Shown one piece after another: positions 18,622 through 26,159 of a DNA stretch of 64,000 nucleotides. The notes beneath the pieces were generated by a model. It did not search any database. It saw only the letters and a program-made list of their open reading frames with translations, and was not told the origin of the DNA. A program made the translations under genes and the position numbers. Positions within the stretch are counted from its first letter, which is position 1. Each line of letters starts with the position of its first letter. The DNA lies in contig CP046177.1 of the NCBI GenBank assembly GCA_014075215.1, positions 1,240,001 through 1,304,000 on the forward strand, written 5' to 3'. The stretch comes from Flavobacteriaceae bacterium. GTDB taxonomy: Bacteria > Bacteroidota > Bacteroidia > Flavobacteriales > Flavobacteriaceae.

Positions 18622-19467
18622 CTACAAATTTAAATGTTCTATCGGGCTCATAAATTCAGATTTAGCTATATCAGGAATATGTGTATAAATTTCAGTAGTT
18701 TTAATTGAATTATGTCCAAGTAATTCTTTTACAAAACGTATATCTATACCATTTTCCACCAAGTGAGTTGCATAACTATGACGAAGCATATGTGGAGTAA
18801 CTGTTTTTGTAATTTTAGCTTCAAGAGCATACTTTTTAATGAAATTTTGAATGCTTTTTGCAGCATAAAATGGTTTATTCTGCCCTTCAAACAAAAAATC
18901 TTTAGGTTTATACTTCTTGTAATAAACTCTTAAATCATAAAGAATTTTTTTAGGAAGTTTTACCGTTCTATCTTTATTCCCTTTTGCCATATTAATATGT
19001 AAAAGCATTTGATCAGAATTAACATCTTTTATTCGAAGTGCCAGCACTTCTCCAACTCTTAATCCACAACCGTAAAGGAGTTTTAATATACATTTATGCT
19101 TTATGTTTTTACAAGCAGAAATCAATCTGACAATTTCATTTCTTGTTAAATATTTAGGTAAAGATTTTTGTTTTCGTTTAGGATATAGATATTTGAGGTC
19201 TAATTTTTTGGAATGAAACAGCTCATAATATTTACCAATAGCGCTTAGGATTTGTTTTTGATATGCACTACTGATATTCTCTGTTTTTTGTAAATGGAAT
19301 AGGAAATTTTCAATATTTTTTTCTTTGACTTTCTCTAACGGAGATCCTCCAAAGGCTATCAAAAATTTTGCTAACGCATTTGTGTATGATTTTATAGACG
19401 ATGTTGCATAACGTTGTAAAGAAAGTTTCTTTTGAAATTCAAGCAATATTTTTTTGGTCAGTAACAT
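18622..19467 (-). CDS. Tyrosine recombinase, integron-integrase-like, beside an attC-like array
   Basis: A 281-residue tyrosine recombinase with an N-terminal SAM-like core-binding domain (about 1-95) and a catalytic domain. Likely catalytic residues are R137 (GCGLRVGE), K162 (AKGNKDR), H226 and R229 (TPHMLRH), H252 (LLGHNS) and Y261 (EIYTH). The ITKTVTPHMLRHSYATHL block and the C-terminal SPIEHL resemble IntI. However, between the K162 hairpin and H226 there are only ~60 residues, too few for the extra segment of about 36 residues that marks classical IntI. It is transcribed away from the cassette array, the standard intI layout. Alternatives are a XerC/XerD-type or phage-type integrase. Activity on the attC-like hairpins is inference. 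Confidence 0.85.
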   Translation of the reverse strand: MLLTKKILLEFQKKLSLQRYATSSIKSYTNALAKFLIAFGGSPLEKVKEKNIENFLFHLQKTENISSAYQKQILSAIGKYYELFHSKKLDLKYLYPKRKQKSLPKYLTRNEIVRLISACKNIKHKCILKLLYGCGLRVGEVLALRIKDVNSDQMLLHINMAKGNKDRTVKLPKKILYDLRVYYKKYKPKDFLFEGQNKPFYAAKSIQNFIKKYALEAKITKTVTPHMLRHSYATHLVENGIDIRFVKELLGHNSIKTTEIYTHIPDIAKSEFMSPIEHLNL

Positions 19468-19545
19468 AACATTCGTTTTGTGAAAATAATTATCACGCTA
19501 AATATAAAAAAACTAACTGAATTACAATTATTTATATATTTATAC

Positions 19546-19610
19546 TATATTTGGATAACCGCCATAATTAAAATAAAGATAACCGCAATGCGTATATTTG
19601 GGTGTTGGGC
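19546..19610 (+). promoter_or_regulatory. Candidate attI region with cassette promoter motifs
   Basis: Between the integrase and the first cassette gene lie two direct repeats of ATAACCGC (19555-19562 and 19579-19586, 24 bases apart) and an inverted GGTTAT at 19641-19646, reminiscent of integrase-binding repeats in attI. A core-like GTTGGGC sits at 19604-19610 and is the exact complement of GCCCAAC at the start of the first attC-like site. Two TAnnTTTG boxes (TATATTTG at 19546-19553 and 19593-19600) point toward the cassettes and could form a cassette promoter, though neither has a clear -33 TTG. Confidence 0.55.
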
Positions 19611-19692
19611 GTAATTGGCAATAAAATGATAAAATCTGTTGGTTATCAAATAAAGTGGAATCATACATCTAAAGTAATACAGTAAAATTGAG

Positions 19693-19911
19693 CTATTTTA
19701 GAAGTACAGAAACCGAAATTTCTAATCCATCAGCAATTTTCATCAAAGTAAACAAACGAGGATTCGTTTTTCCGTTTTCAATCATATACAATTGAGTTCT
19801 TCCAATTCCACAATCAAAAGCAAAAGACTTTTGGTCAATCTCTTTTTCTTCTCTTAATTGCTTGATTTTAGCACCTAATTTTTTAAAATATTTTAATTCT
19901 TTTGTGTTCAC
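19693..19911 (-). CDS. XRE-family helix-turn-helix regulator
   Basis: A 72-residue single-domain DNA-binding protein with a Cro/CI-type HTH: KIKQLREEKEIDQKSFAFDCGIGRTQLYMIENGKTNPRLFTLMKIADGL, ending in LEISVSVLLK. It lies inside the first cassette on the minus strand, back to back with the SymE-like gene; the ~60 bases between them presumably hold both promoters. It may act as an antitoxin-like repressor of the neighbouring gene, but that is inference from position. Reverse-oriented genes in cassettes are known for toxin-antitoxin modules. Confidence 0.85.
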   Translation of the reverse strand: MNTKELKYFKKLGAKIKQLREEKEIDQKSFAFDCGIGRTQLYMIENGKTNPRLFTLMKIADGLEISVSVLLK

Positions 19912-19970
19912 TATACCGAATTTCGATAAATTATTTATATATTGTGTTCGTCATAACGAACAAGTTTTTA

Positions 19971-20162
19971 ATGAGTCGATTTAGAAAGCTAAAAATTTAT
20001 CAAAAATACCAATCTCGCGAATGGAGTAAATATGCTGTTGTTCCTGAAATTCGACTTGAAGGAAAATGGTTGAGAGAACTTGGATTTGAAATCGGAAAAG
20101 AAATTGAGATTGACCAACAAAAAAATAAACTGACTATTACACTAACTGACAAAAACGAATGA
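19971..20162 (+). CDS. SymE-like small protein (AbrB-fold toxin family)
   Basis: A 63-residue protein with VVPEIRLEGKWLRELGFEIGKEIEIDQQKNKLTITL, closely fitting the SymE toxin domain (an AbrB-like fold; E. coli SymE is an SOS-induced toxin controlled by an antisense RNA). I chose the ATG at 19971 over an upstream TTG frame because the family starts near here. It ends 12 bases before the first attC-like site, as cassette genes do. No antisense RNA can be seen from sequence alone; the divergent XRE gene is the visible partner. Confidence 0.8.
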   Translation: MSRFRKLKIYQKYQSREWSKYAVVPEIRLEGKWLRELGFEIGKEIEIDQQKNKLTITLTDKNE

Positions 20163-20174
20163 AAAGTAACATAC

Positions 20175-20306
20175 GCCCAACACGGTATATAAAAAATAGC
20201 GGTTTAAGTGCTTCATTTAAAGTTAGTTTTGTAAATTTAGCATTAGGTATAAATTGAAAAGTCAGTGCTTTTAAGTCCGCTACTTTTCATATACTAAATC
20301 GTTGTG
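20175..20306 (+). other. attC-like recombination site 1
   Basis: An imperfect inverted repeat of 132 bases between GCCCAAC (20175-20181, fits RYYYAAC) and GTTGTG (20301-20306). The inner arms are 20185-20202 (GTATAT...TAGCGG) and 20277-20294 (CCGCTA...ATATAC), complementary at 16 of 18 positions, with an extra TTTA on the right arm that would be unpaired. The variable terminal loop is about 74 bases. This is the layout of integron attC sites, with fold conserved and sequence not. It closes the XRE/SymE cassette. Confidence 0.75.
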
Positions 20307-20328
20307 AATTGTTGACCCGTCCTGAAAT

Positions 20329-20724
20329 ATGTATACAAAAAACAACAAGTATATGTATAAAAATGATGGATATGTAAGACGTTATAGTGAGAGTTTTAAA
20401 CTCAAAGTATTAGCAGAACTTACCAAAGGAAACCATTCCAAAAGACAAATTGCCTTAACTTACGGCATACAATCTAGTACGATAAACGTATGGATTAAAA
20501 AATATGACCGTAAAGATTTAATGAACACCCGTGTAACCGTGCAAACAGACGACGAATTATCCCGTATTAAAGCCCTTCAAAAAGAGCTAAAACAACTCAA
20601 AGATCTTCTTATTAAAAAGGATCTAGATAAACTTGTGAATGATAGTTATCTTGAAGTAGCTGCTGAAAATCTTGGCTATAAAAATGTTGAAGAATTAAAA
20701 AAAAACTTAAACATAAAGCCTTAA
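20329..20724 (+). CDS. IS3-family transposase OrfA (copy 1)
   Basis: A 131-residue helix-turn-helix protein; the DNA-binding segment is SFKLKVLAELTKGNHSKRQIALTYGIQSSTINVWIKKY, followed by a coiled-coil stretch (RIKALQKELKQLKDLLIKK). It recognises the element ends. Its stop codon overlaps the orfB ATG by one base (TAATG). Confidence 0.92.
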   Translation: MYTKNNKYMYKNDGYVRRYSESFKLKVLAELTKGNHSKRQIALTYGIQSSTINVWIKKYDRKDLMNTRVTVQTDDELSRIKALQKELKQLKDLLIKKDLDKLVNDSYLEVAAENLGYKNVEELKKNLNIKP

Positions 20725-21581
20725 TGAAAATAGCACCGATTAATAGAAAAAAAAGAAGGTACGCCATCGCTACTATTTGTAATGCTTTCGAGTTAAAAAG
20801 AGATGCTTATTACAAATATCAAAAAAGGTTTGTTCTTAAAAAACAAATAGAACAAAATGTAATAATGCTTGTTAAAAAAAGCAGGAAAACATTACCCAGA
20901 GAAGGTACTAGAAAGCTAATGAAATCCTTACATAATGATTTTAGGAAACAGAATATAAATATAGGTAGAGACCAGTTATTTAGAATCTTAAAAGAAAATA
21001 ATTTGTTAATTAGAAGGAAAAAATATTCTTCTAAAACAACCAACTCTTACCATCGTTTTTATAAATATAAAAATATCATAAAAGACCTGATCATTAATAG
21101 ACCTAACCAAGTTTGGGCTTCGGATATTACCTATATAAGAACTATAAATGGATTTTGTTATTTAGCACTTATTACTGATATGTATTCAAGAAAAATAGTA
21201 GGCTATGATATTAGTGATAGTTTAGAACTTAAAGGCTGTGTTAGAGCTTTAAATAAAGCTATTTATCAAACTAAAAATACCGAAGAAATCATACATCATT
21301 CTGATAGAGGAATACAATATTGTAGCAATGTTTATACTCAAATTTTGAAAAGAAAAAAGATACAAATCAGTATGACCCAAGAAAATCATTGCTACGAAAA
21401 CGCAATGGCCGAAAGAGTTAACGGAATTTTAAAAGATGAATTCTTCCTCGACCAAACATTTACAAATATCAATCACGCCAAAAAAGCAACAAAAAATGCA
21501 ATCAAATTATATAATAATAAAAGATTACATTTATCTTTAGATTATAAAACACCTAATTACGTGCACAAAAATGTAGCATAA
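20724..21581 (+). CDS. IS3-family transposase OrfB (copy 1)
   Basis: A 285-residue integrase-core protein. The DDE residues are visible in VWASDITYI, HHSDRGIQY and CYENAMAERVNG, and an HTH_21 segment precedes them (VKKSRKTLPREGTRKLMKSL). It catalyses copy-out-paste-in transposition, presumably as a fused OrfAB. The frame is intact. Confidence 0.93.
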   Translation: MKIAPINRKKRRYAIATICNAFELKRDAYYKYQKRFVLKKQIEQNVIMLVKKSRKTLPREGTRKLMKSLHNDFRKQNINIGRDQLFRILKENNLLIRRKKYSSKTTNSYHRFYKYKNIIKDLIINRPNQVWASDITYIRTINGFCYLALITDMYSRKIVGYDISDSLELKGCVRALNKAIYQTKNTEEIIHHSDRGIQYCSNVYTQILKRKKIQISMTQENHCYENAMAERVNGILKDEFFLDQTFTNINHAKKATKNAIKLYNNKRLHLSLDYKTPNYVHKNVA

Positions 21582-21649
21582 ATTTTAATAATTAACTGTA
21601 GCCCTATTTTAGGACGAGACATTTTGACACACAATGTGGACAGACAAAA

Positions 21650-21679
21650 TTTGATTAAGAGAATAGAATATTATATTTG
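21650..21679 (+). promoter_or_regulatory. Promoter-like sequence overlapping the methyltransferase start
   Basis: TTTG at 21650-21653, an 18-base spacer and TATATTTG at 21672-21679 give both elements of the Bacteroidota promoter at good spacing. The methyltransferase ATG begins only five bases after the -7 box, so transcription would start at or very near the start codon, giving a leaderless or nearly leaderless message. It lies inside the cassette, after the IS right end. Confidence 0.5.
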
Positions 21680-21683
21680 AAAT

Positions 21684-22664
21684 ATGTATCAAGAAAAACT
21701 CAAATTTATTGACCTTTTCTGTGGAATTGGTGGCTTTCGGATAGCATTTGAAGAAGCCTGTGAAGAAAATGACCTTGCAAGCGAATGCGTTTTTTCGTCT
21801 GATATAGATAAATACGCCCAAGATAGCTACGAAGAGAACTTTGGCGAAAGACCCGCGGGTGACATAACCCAAATCAATGAGAATAGTATCCCTGACCACG
21901 ATATTCTTTTCGCTGGATTTCCTTGTCAACCATTTAGCATAATTGGTCAGATGAAAGGAATGAATGATACCCGTGGAACGTTATTTTTTGATATTGCCAG
22001 AATTATTAAAGCGAAAAAACCGAAAGCATTCATACTGGAAAATGTAAAACAACTTGTAGGACACGATAAAGGCAAGACTTTAAAAGTCATAATTAAATCT
22101 CTTGTTGATTTAGGTTATCACGTTCAATACAGTGTCTTAAATGCTTTGGATTATGGCTTGCCTCAAAAACGTGAACGAATTGTAATAATTGGACACCAAG
22201 AGCCAATAATGTTTACATTTCCTAGCCCAACCAAACCTTATAAAGAATTAAAGCAGATTTTAGAGAAGAAGGTTGCAAAGAAATATTATGCTTCCGAACA
22301 TATAAGAACCAAAAGAAAAGCTAAACATAAATCGTCTTACTATCCTTCAATTTGGCACGAGAACAAGTCTGGCAACATTTGTTCATATCCTTATTCTTGC
22401 GCCCTTCGTTCAGGTGCTTCTCACAATTATCTTTTAGTAAATGGAGAAAGAAGGCTAACACCTAGAGAAATGTTTAGATTACAAGGTTTTCCTGATTGGT
22501 ATAGAATTATTGTTAGTGATGCTCAGGCCAAAAAGCAAGCTGGAAATGCCGTTCCAGTAAATATGATAAAAGCTGTGGTGCAAAAAATACTGCCTTATGT
22601 TGCAATTACTTTAGACCAAACCGCAGTATTAAGAGAATATGAACTACAATACAACCCAAGTTAA
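21684..22664 (+). CDS. DNA (cytosine-5-)-methyltransferase of a type II R-M system
   Basis: A 326-residue C5-cytosine methyltransferase with the motifs in order: FIDLFCGIGGF (I, SAM binding), FAGFPCQPFS (IV, catalytic cysteine), FILENVKQL (VI), QKRERIVIIG (VIII), a short target-recognition region near 230-260, RLTPREMFRLQGFPDWY (IX) and QAGNAVPVNM (X). It protects the host from the nuclease encoded next to it, which starts one base before its stop ends. Together they form the payload of the second cassette. The recognised sequence cannot be read from the protein. Confidence 0.95.
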   Translation: MYQEKLKFIDLFCGIGGFRIAFEEACEENDLASECVFSSDIDKYAQDSYEENFGERPAGDITQINENSIPDHDILFAGFPCQPFSIIGQMKGMNDTRGTLFFDIARIIKAKKPKAFILENVKQLVGHDKGKTLKVIIKSLVDLGYHVQYSVLNALDYGLPQKRERIVIIGHQEPIMFTFPSPTKPYKELKQILEKKVAKKYYASEHIRTKRKAKHKSSYYPSIWHENKSGNICSYPYSCALRSGASHNYLLVNGERRLTPREMFRLQGFPDWYRIIVSDAQAKKQAGNAVPVNMIKAVVQKILPYVAITLDQTAVLREYELQYNPS

Positions 22665-23416
22665 TGGCAAAACGAAGATCACCTAAATTAAGAACTGTAA
22701 ATAAATCTGTTGCGGCATATCCTTTAAATGAATTCGGCTCTGAATTCCCTTATATTCTAGGTCAAGAAATAGTTTATCTGCTAGCAAGCAAAGGTAGGGC
22801 AAATTTAGAAGGTGATGAATGGGAACAAATTTTTGCAACTTGTATCGGAGTAGAATGGAAACCTTCCAATGTGGGACTAGATGATGTTGTTATGGGGAAC
22901 ACGGCTTGGGGTGCTAAAACAGTCAAAGCAACAACAAAAGATTTCAAAAAGCTCAAACACGTTCGACTTATCTCGGGAAGAAACTCACCTGTGTATTCTT
23001 ATGGTAACACAATTGATACAACAGCTGACCCTAATGAAATTGGTGAACAAGTTTTAGAAATATGGAACGAACGAGTTTCGGCAGTTAGAGAAAAATTCAA
23101 AAACTTAAGAACAGTTGTCTTAGTTAAATCAAACGATTTATCTCAAATCGCTGTATTTGAATTTGATACTGTTCGATATGATGCTGAACTTTACGATTTT
23201 GTTTGGAATAAGAATGGTAACCTTGAAGGGTATGAAAAAGGAACTAAAGTAAAGAGATTTACTTGGCAACCGCACGGTTCTCAATTTACAATCACAGAGC
23301 AAGTCCCAGAACACACCTTAATTCTAAAGATTAGACCGCCCGAGAAATTAGATAAAACTAAAGTGCTTAAAACAATAGGATTTGACAAAACTTGGGTAAC
23401 TATCGAAAGAAAATAA
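22664..23416 (+). CDS. Putative type II restriction endonuclease
   Basis: A 250-residue protein whose ATG overlaps the methyltransferase stop. The stretch VGLDDVVMGNTAWGAKTVKA has the spacing of a degenerate PD-(D/E)XK nuclease core (aspartate, then AKT), and the KRFTWQPHGSQFTI region suits a DNA-contact loop. It reminds me of the LlaMI/ScrFI-type nucleases that pair with C5 methyltransferases, but I cannot verify this. The role call rests mainly on the gene pairing. It ends six bases before attC-like site 2. Confidence 0.75.
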   Translation: MAKRRSPKLRTVNKSVAAYPLNEFGSEFPYILGQEIVYLLASKGRANLEGDEWEQIFATCIGVEWKPSNVGLDDVVMGNTAWGAKTVKATTKDFKKLKHVRLISGRNSPVYSYGNTIDTTADPNEIGEQVLEIWNERVSAVREKFKNLRTVVLVKSNDLSQIAVFEFDTVRYDAELYDFVWNKNGNLEGYEKGTKVKRFTWQPHGSQFTITEQVPEHTLILKIRPPEKLDKTKVLKTIGFDKTWVTIERK

Positions 23417-23421
23417 ACTGG

Positions 23422-23487
23422 GCACAACAAAAGATATGAAGTAATAGGCTCGTACCTCACCTACTACTCATATCCAAACCGTTAGTG
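23422..23487 (+). other. attC-like recombination site 2
   Basis: A compact 66-base imperfect palindrome between GCACAAC (23422-23428) and GTTAGTG (23481-23487). The arms are 23433-23448 (GATATGAAGTAATAGG) and 23460-23474 (CCTACTACTCATATC): they pair along their length with one bulged base and one mismatch, leaving an 11-base loop. CACAAC at its start is the exact complement of GTTGTG at the end of site 1, as expected for the two ends of one cassette. Confidence 0.78.
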
Positions 23488-23541
23488 GCAATATCGCTGA
23501 CCAACAAACTGAATTATTAACATTTAAAACAACGGTAAATT

Positions 23542-25164
23542 ATGAAAATGAAAATTAACCACCTAAACAAAATCGGAATTCTAATATTAGGAATTTCACT
23601 CTTCTTTTTTACAGCATGTGAAACTGAAAATGAAGTTGTCGAGGAAAATTTGACAACTGAAAAGCAAGACTATTCTGTTGACAAAATCAGATTTTCAGAA
23701 TTTGAAAACAACACAAAACTTGTACAGACACTATCTGAATTAAATGCTTCTTTTAAAACGAAAAAAAATGGTTTAGCCAATCGTTCAAATTCATCTGAAC
23801 AAACTACTTATGAATTAAATACTGATGAAGCTATATATATTGAAAGTAATGACGGCACTCACCATTCCTATACATTTTCGATTGAAGCAGAAGAAGGGAA
23901 TTATGACCTTGAAAACATTGTTTTGTCTTCCCAAGAAAATGGTACGTATAAAGCTTATTTAACTACTTATAACTTAACCGAACAAGAACGTACTGATTTA
24001 AATAACGGTGTTGATGTAGATTTAACAGATAAATCATCCATCCAAGAAATAGATTATAATCAAGTGAATTTATACAGCAGGTCAGGTTGTTCTTTTGAAT
24101 TAGTAACTATTGAGGTAACTTATCAATGTACCATAGATGGTTGTTGGGACCCAGCTTGGACAACAACAGAGTATATTCACGTTTGGGCGGAAGTTTGCTC
24201 TGGTGGTGGCGGAGGTGGAAGTGGCGATGGTTCAGGAAGCGGTTCTGGCACTGGAGGTGGCGGAGGCGGAGGAACTTCTGGAGGAAGTGGAAATGACAAT
24301 AATATTCCTACTATTCCAATGAACCCTGATGGAACTTCTGCTGCACCTTCTTTTTTAATAAATGCATTAGGTGGTGAAAGCCAACTTACTTCAAGACAAA
24401 TAAGCTGGATAAATAATCATGATAATGATGCGTTAGTTAATCTATTATTAAATGCTTTTCCTACTAGTAATTCAAATGCCATTACAGCGGCTTTATCGGC
24501 ATTAATGAATAATGCAGATATACCTTGGGAATTAATTGAAGATTGGTTTCTAAACACACCTGACTATACTGAACCTAATTTGAATATAGACCCAAATAAC
24601 ATAACTTATGATACGCCTTTAATACAACAAGAATTACCATCATTTGAGGATTTTGTTGATAATTTTCCAAAAAGAGGTACAGCAGGTAATTATTCTGAAA
24701 TGCCAACAACTAATGTTTACCACATGGTTGGGGGTAGTTTATTAAATAGTCATTTAAATAATCCAAGTGCATATAGTAATGCTTGCTCAATTAGAGGTTC
24801 TAGAGGTTTACTTTATTCAGGTATTAGTATTCCCGTACTTAATTACCCAGGTGTTGGGCAGAGGACACAAAAAGGAGGTGACAATAACAACTACATACTT
24901 GATGCTGTATCATTTGATAAATATATGAGAGATAAATTTGGAGATGCTACTCATGAATTGACTGGTACTGATGCAAATGACCCAGTAAAAGTGGCAAATT
25001 TATTAAGTGGAAAAAATGGTATTTACGTCATAATAAATAATAGTCATATTCAAGCTGGATATTCTGGACATGTTGATGCAATAATTAACGGTGATTGTAT
25101 TAGTAATGCATATACAACACCTACTGGCGGAGTGAAGTCGATTCGAATTTGGACATTGAACTAA
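23542..25164 (+). CDS. Lipoprotein with C-terminal Tae4-like peptidoglycan amidase domain
   Basis: A 540-residue lipoprotein (lipobox FFTAC, cysteine 26). Residues 27-219 form a region of unknown family with paired cysteines, residues 220-250 are a Gly/Ser linker, 270-345 are helical, and about 370-540 resemble Tae4, the type VI secretion amidase that cuts the peptide stem of peptidoglycan. The likely catalytic cysteine is C415 in YSNACSIRGS and the histidine is H510 in YSGHVDAI. Fusion to a lipoprotein anchor and linker, rather than to secretion-apparatus parts, is odd for Tae4. A small immunity-like lipoprotein follows after 15 bases. It is the payload of the third cassette. Domain call is good; toxin delivery is unknown. 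Confidence 0.82.
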   Translation: MKMKINHLNKIGILILGISLFFFTACETENEVVEENLTTEKQDYSVDKIRFSEFENNTKLVQTLSELNASFKTKKNGLANRSNSSEQTTYELNTDEAIYIESNDGTHHSYTFSIEAEEGNYDLENIVLSSQENGTYKAYLTTYNLTEQERTDLNNGVDVDLTDKSSIQEIDYNQVNLYSRSGCSFELVTIEVTYQCTIDGCWDPAWTTTEYIHVWAEVCSGGGGGGSGDGSGSGSGTGGGGGGGTSGGSGNDNNIPTIPMNPDGTSAAPSFLINALGGESQLTSRQISWINNHDNDALVNLLLNAFPTSNSNAITAALSALMNNADIPWELIEDWFLNTPDYTEPNLNIDPNNITYDTPLIQQELPSFEDFVDNFPKRGTAGNYSEMPTTNVYHMVGGSLLNSHLNNPSAYSNACSIRGSRGLLYSGISIPVLNYPGVGQRTQKGGDNNNYILDAVSFDKYMRDKFGDATHELTGTDANDPVKVANLLSGKNGIYVIINNSHIQAGYSGHVDAIINGDCISNAYTTPTGGVKSIRIWTLN

Positions 25165-25179
25165 AAAAGTATAATATTT

Positions 25180-25599
25180 ATGTTAAAATTAGGTAAAATA
25201 ATCATTATTACAATAGCTATGTTATTCAATTCTTGTAAAAGCCAAAAACATATAGGCAGTACTAAAAATGAATATATTATATCATATAAAAAAGCAGTAC
25301 TATACGGTTGCATAAATGAAGCAACTAATGGAAGTTTCGCAGAGTTTAGTAGAGCAAATAATGACTTGGGAACTGCCATAGAAACTGCTGTTTTATATCA
25401 TTCAGATGTTTTAAAAGCAAAAGAACTTGGCGCACAGCTATCGAAGAATATTAGAGAAATAAAATATTCAGATTATGGAGGTAAAAAACCAATTTTTAGT
25501 GACTGCATTAATTTTGCTTTTAGCAAATCAGTTGACTCAATCGCTAGATTGAAATATAAAAACTTAAAGAAAAGTAAAATAGAGTATAAAACTAAATAA
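25180..25599 (+). CDS. Tai4-like immunity lipoprotein
   Basis: A 139-residue protein with a lipoprotein signal (IIITIAMLFNSCKS, cysteine near 19) and a helical body with cysteines in LYGCINEA and FSDCINFAF, in line with the small helical Tai4 immunity fold. It follows the Tae4-like gene by 15 bases, as immunity genes do, and would act in the periplasm where the amidase acts. It ends just before attC-like site 3. Assignment depends on gene order as much as on sequence. Confidence 0.7.
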   Translation: MLKLGKIIIITIAMLFNSCKSQKHIGSTKNEYIISYKKAVLYGCINEATNGSFAEFSRANNDLGTAIETAVLYHSDVLKAKELGAQLSKNIREIKYSDYGGKKPIFSDCINFAFSKSVDSIARLKYKNLKKSKIEYKTK

Positions 25600-25605
25600 A
25601 ATACT

Positions 25606-25740
25606 GCCTACAACAACGTATAAGCATAATAAGGGTTAAGAGCATAAATTTAAAAGTAGTTTTGTGTTTGTAAAAGTAATTTTATAAACCGAAACTAATA
25701 GCTTACAAATCCCTTACTATGCTTATACAAACCGTTGTGT
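25606..25740 (+). other. attC-like recombination site 3
   Basis: An imperfect palindrome of about 135 bases from GCCTACAAC (25606-25614) to GTTGTGT (25734-25740). The arms 25618-25635 (GTATAAGCATAATAAGGG) and 25711-25728 (CCCTTACTATGCTTATAC) pair at 17 of 18 positions, with a variable loop of 75 bases. Its layout matches sites 1 and 2 while the sequence differs. It closes the Tae4/Tai4 cassette; the next base block is the second IS3 copy. Confidence 0.75.
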
Positions 25741-25763
25741 GTAATTTTGACCCGTCCTGAAAT

Positions 25764-26159
25764 ATGTATACAAAAAACAACAAGTATATGTATAAAAATG
25801 ATGGATATGTAAGACGTTATAGTGAGAGTTTTAAACTCAAAGTATTAGCAGAACTTACCAAAGGAAACCATTCCAAAAGACAAATTGCCTTAACTTACGG
25901 CATACAATCTAGTACGATAAACGTATGGATTAAAAAATATGACCGTAAAGATTTAATGAACACCCGTGTAACCGTGCAAACAGACGACGAATTATCCCGT
26001 ATTAAAGCCCTTCAAAAAGAGCTAAAACAACTCAAAGATCTTCTTATTAAAAAGGATCTAGATAAACTTGTGAATGATAGTTATCTTGAAGTAGCTGCTG
26101 AAAATCTTGGCTATAAAAATGTTGAAGAATTAAAAAAAAACTTAAACATAAAGCCTTAA
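25764..26159 (+). CDS. IS3-family transposase OrfA (copy 2)
   Basis: Identical in protein sequence to the OrfA at 20329-20724: HTH domain plus short coiled coil, overlapping orfB by one base. Confidence 0.92.
   Translation: MYTKNNKYMYKNDGYVRRYSESFKLKVLAELTKGNHSKRQIALTYGIQSSTINVWIKKYDRKDLMNTRVTVQTDDELSRIKALQKELKQLKDLLIKKDLDKLVNDSYLEVAAENLGYKNVEELKKNLNIKP

Larger units (their letters stand above)
20313..21621 (+). mobile_element. IS3-family insertion sequence, copy 1 (1309 bp)
   Basis: An element with terminal inverted repeats, TGACCCGTCCTGAAATA at the left and, read inward from the right, TGTCTCGTCCTAAAATA. It carries overlapping orfA and orfB with an intact DDE core. Its two proteins are identical to those of the copy at 25748-27056. 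It sits six bases after attC-like site 1, at the very start of the second cassette. The 3 bp flanks differ (TGT on the left, TTT on the right), so no clean target duplication is seen. Confidence 0.92.

Noticed and set aside
20175..25740. Treating the three hairpins as ordinary terminators
   Set aside because: They lack T-runs, have long variable loops, carry complementary core sequences in neighbouring sites and all lie on the same side of the modules; attC-like sites explain more. A terminator role as well is not excluded.
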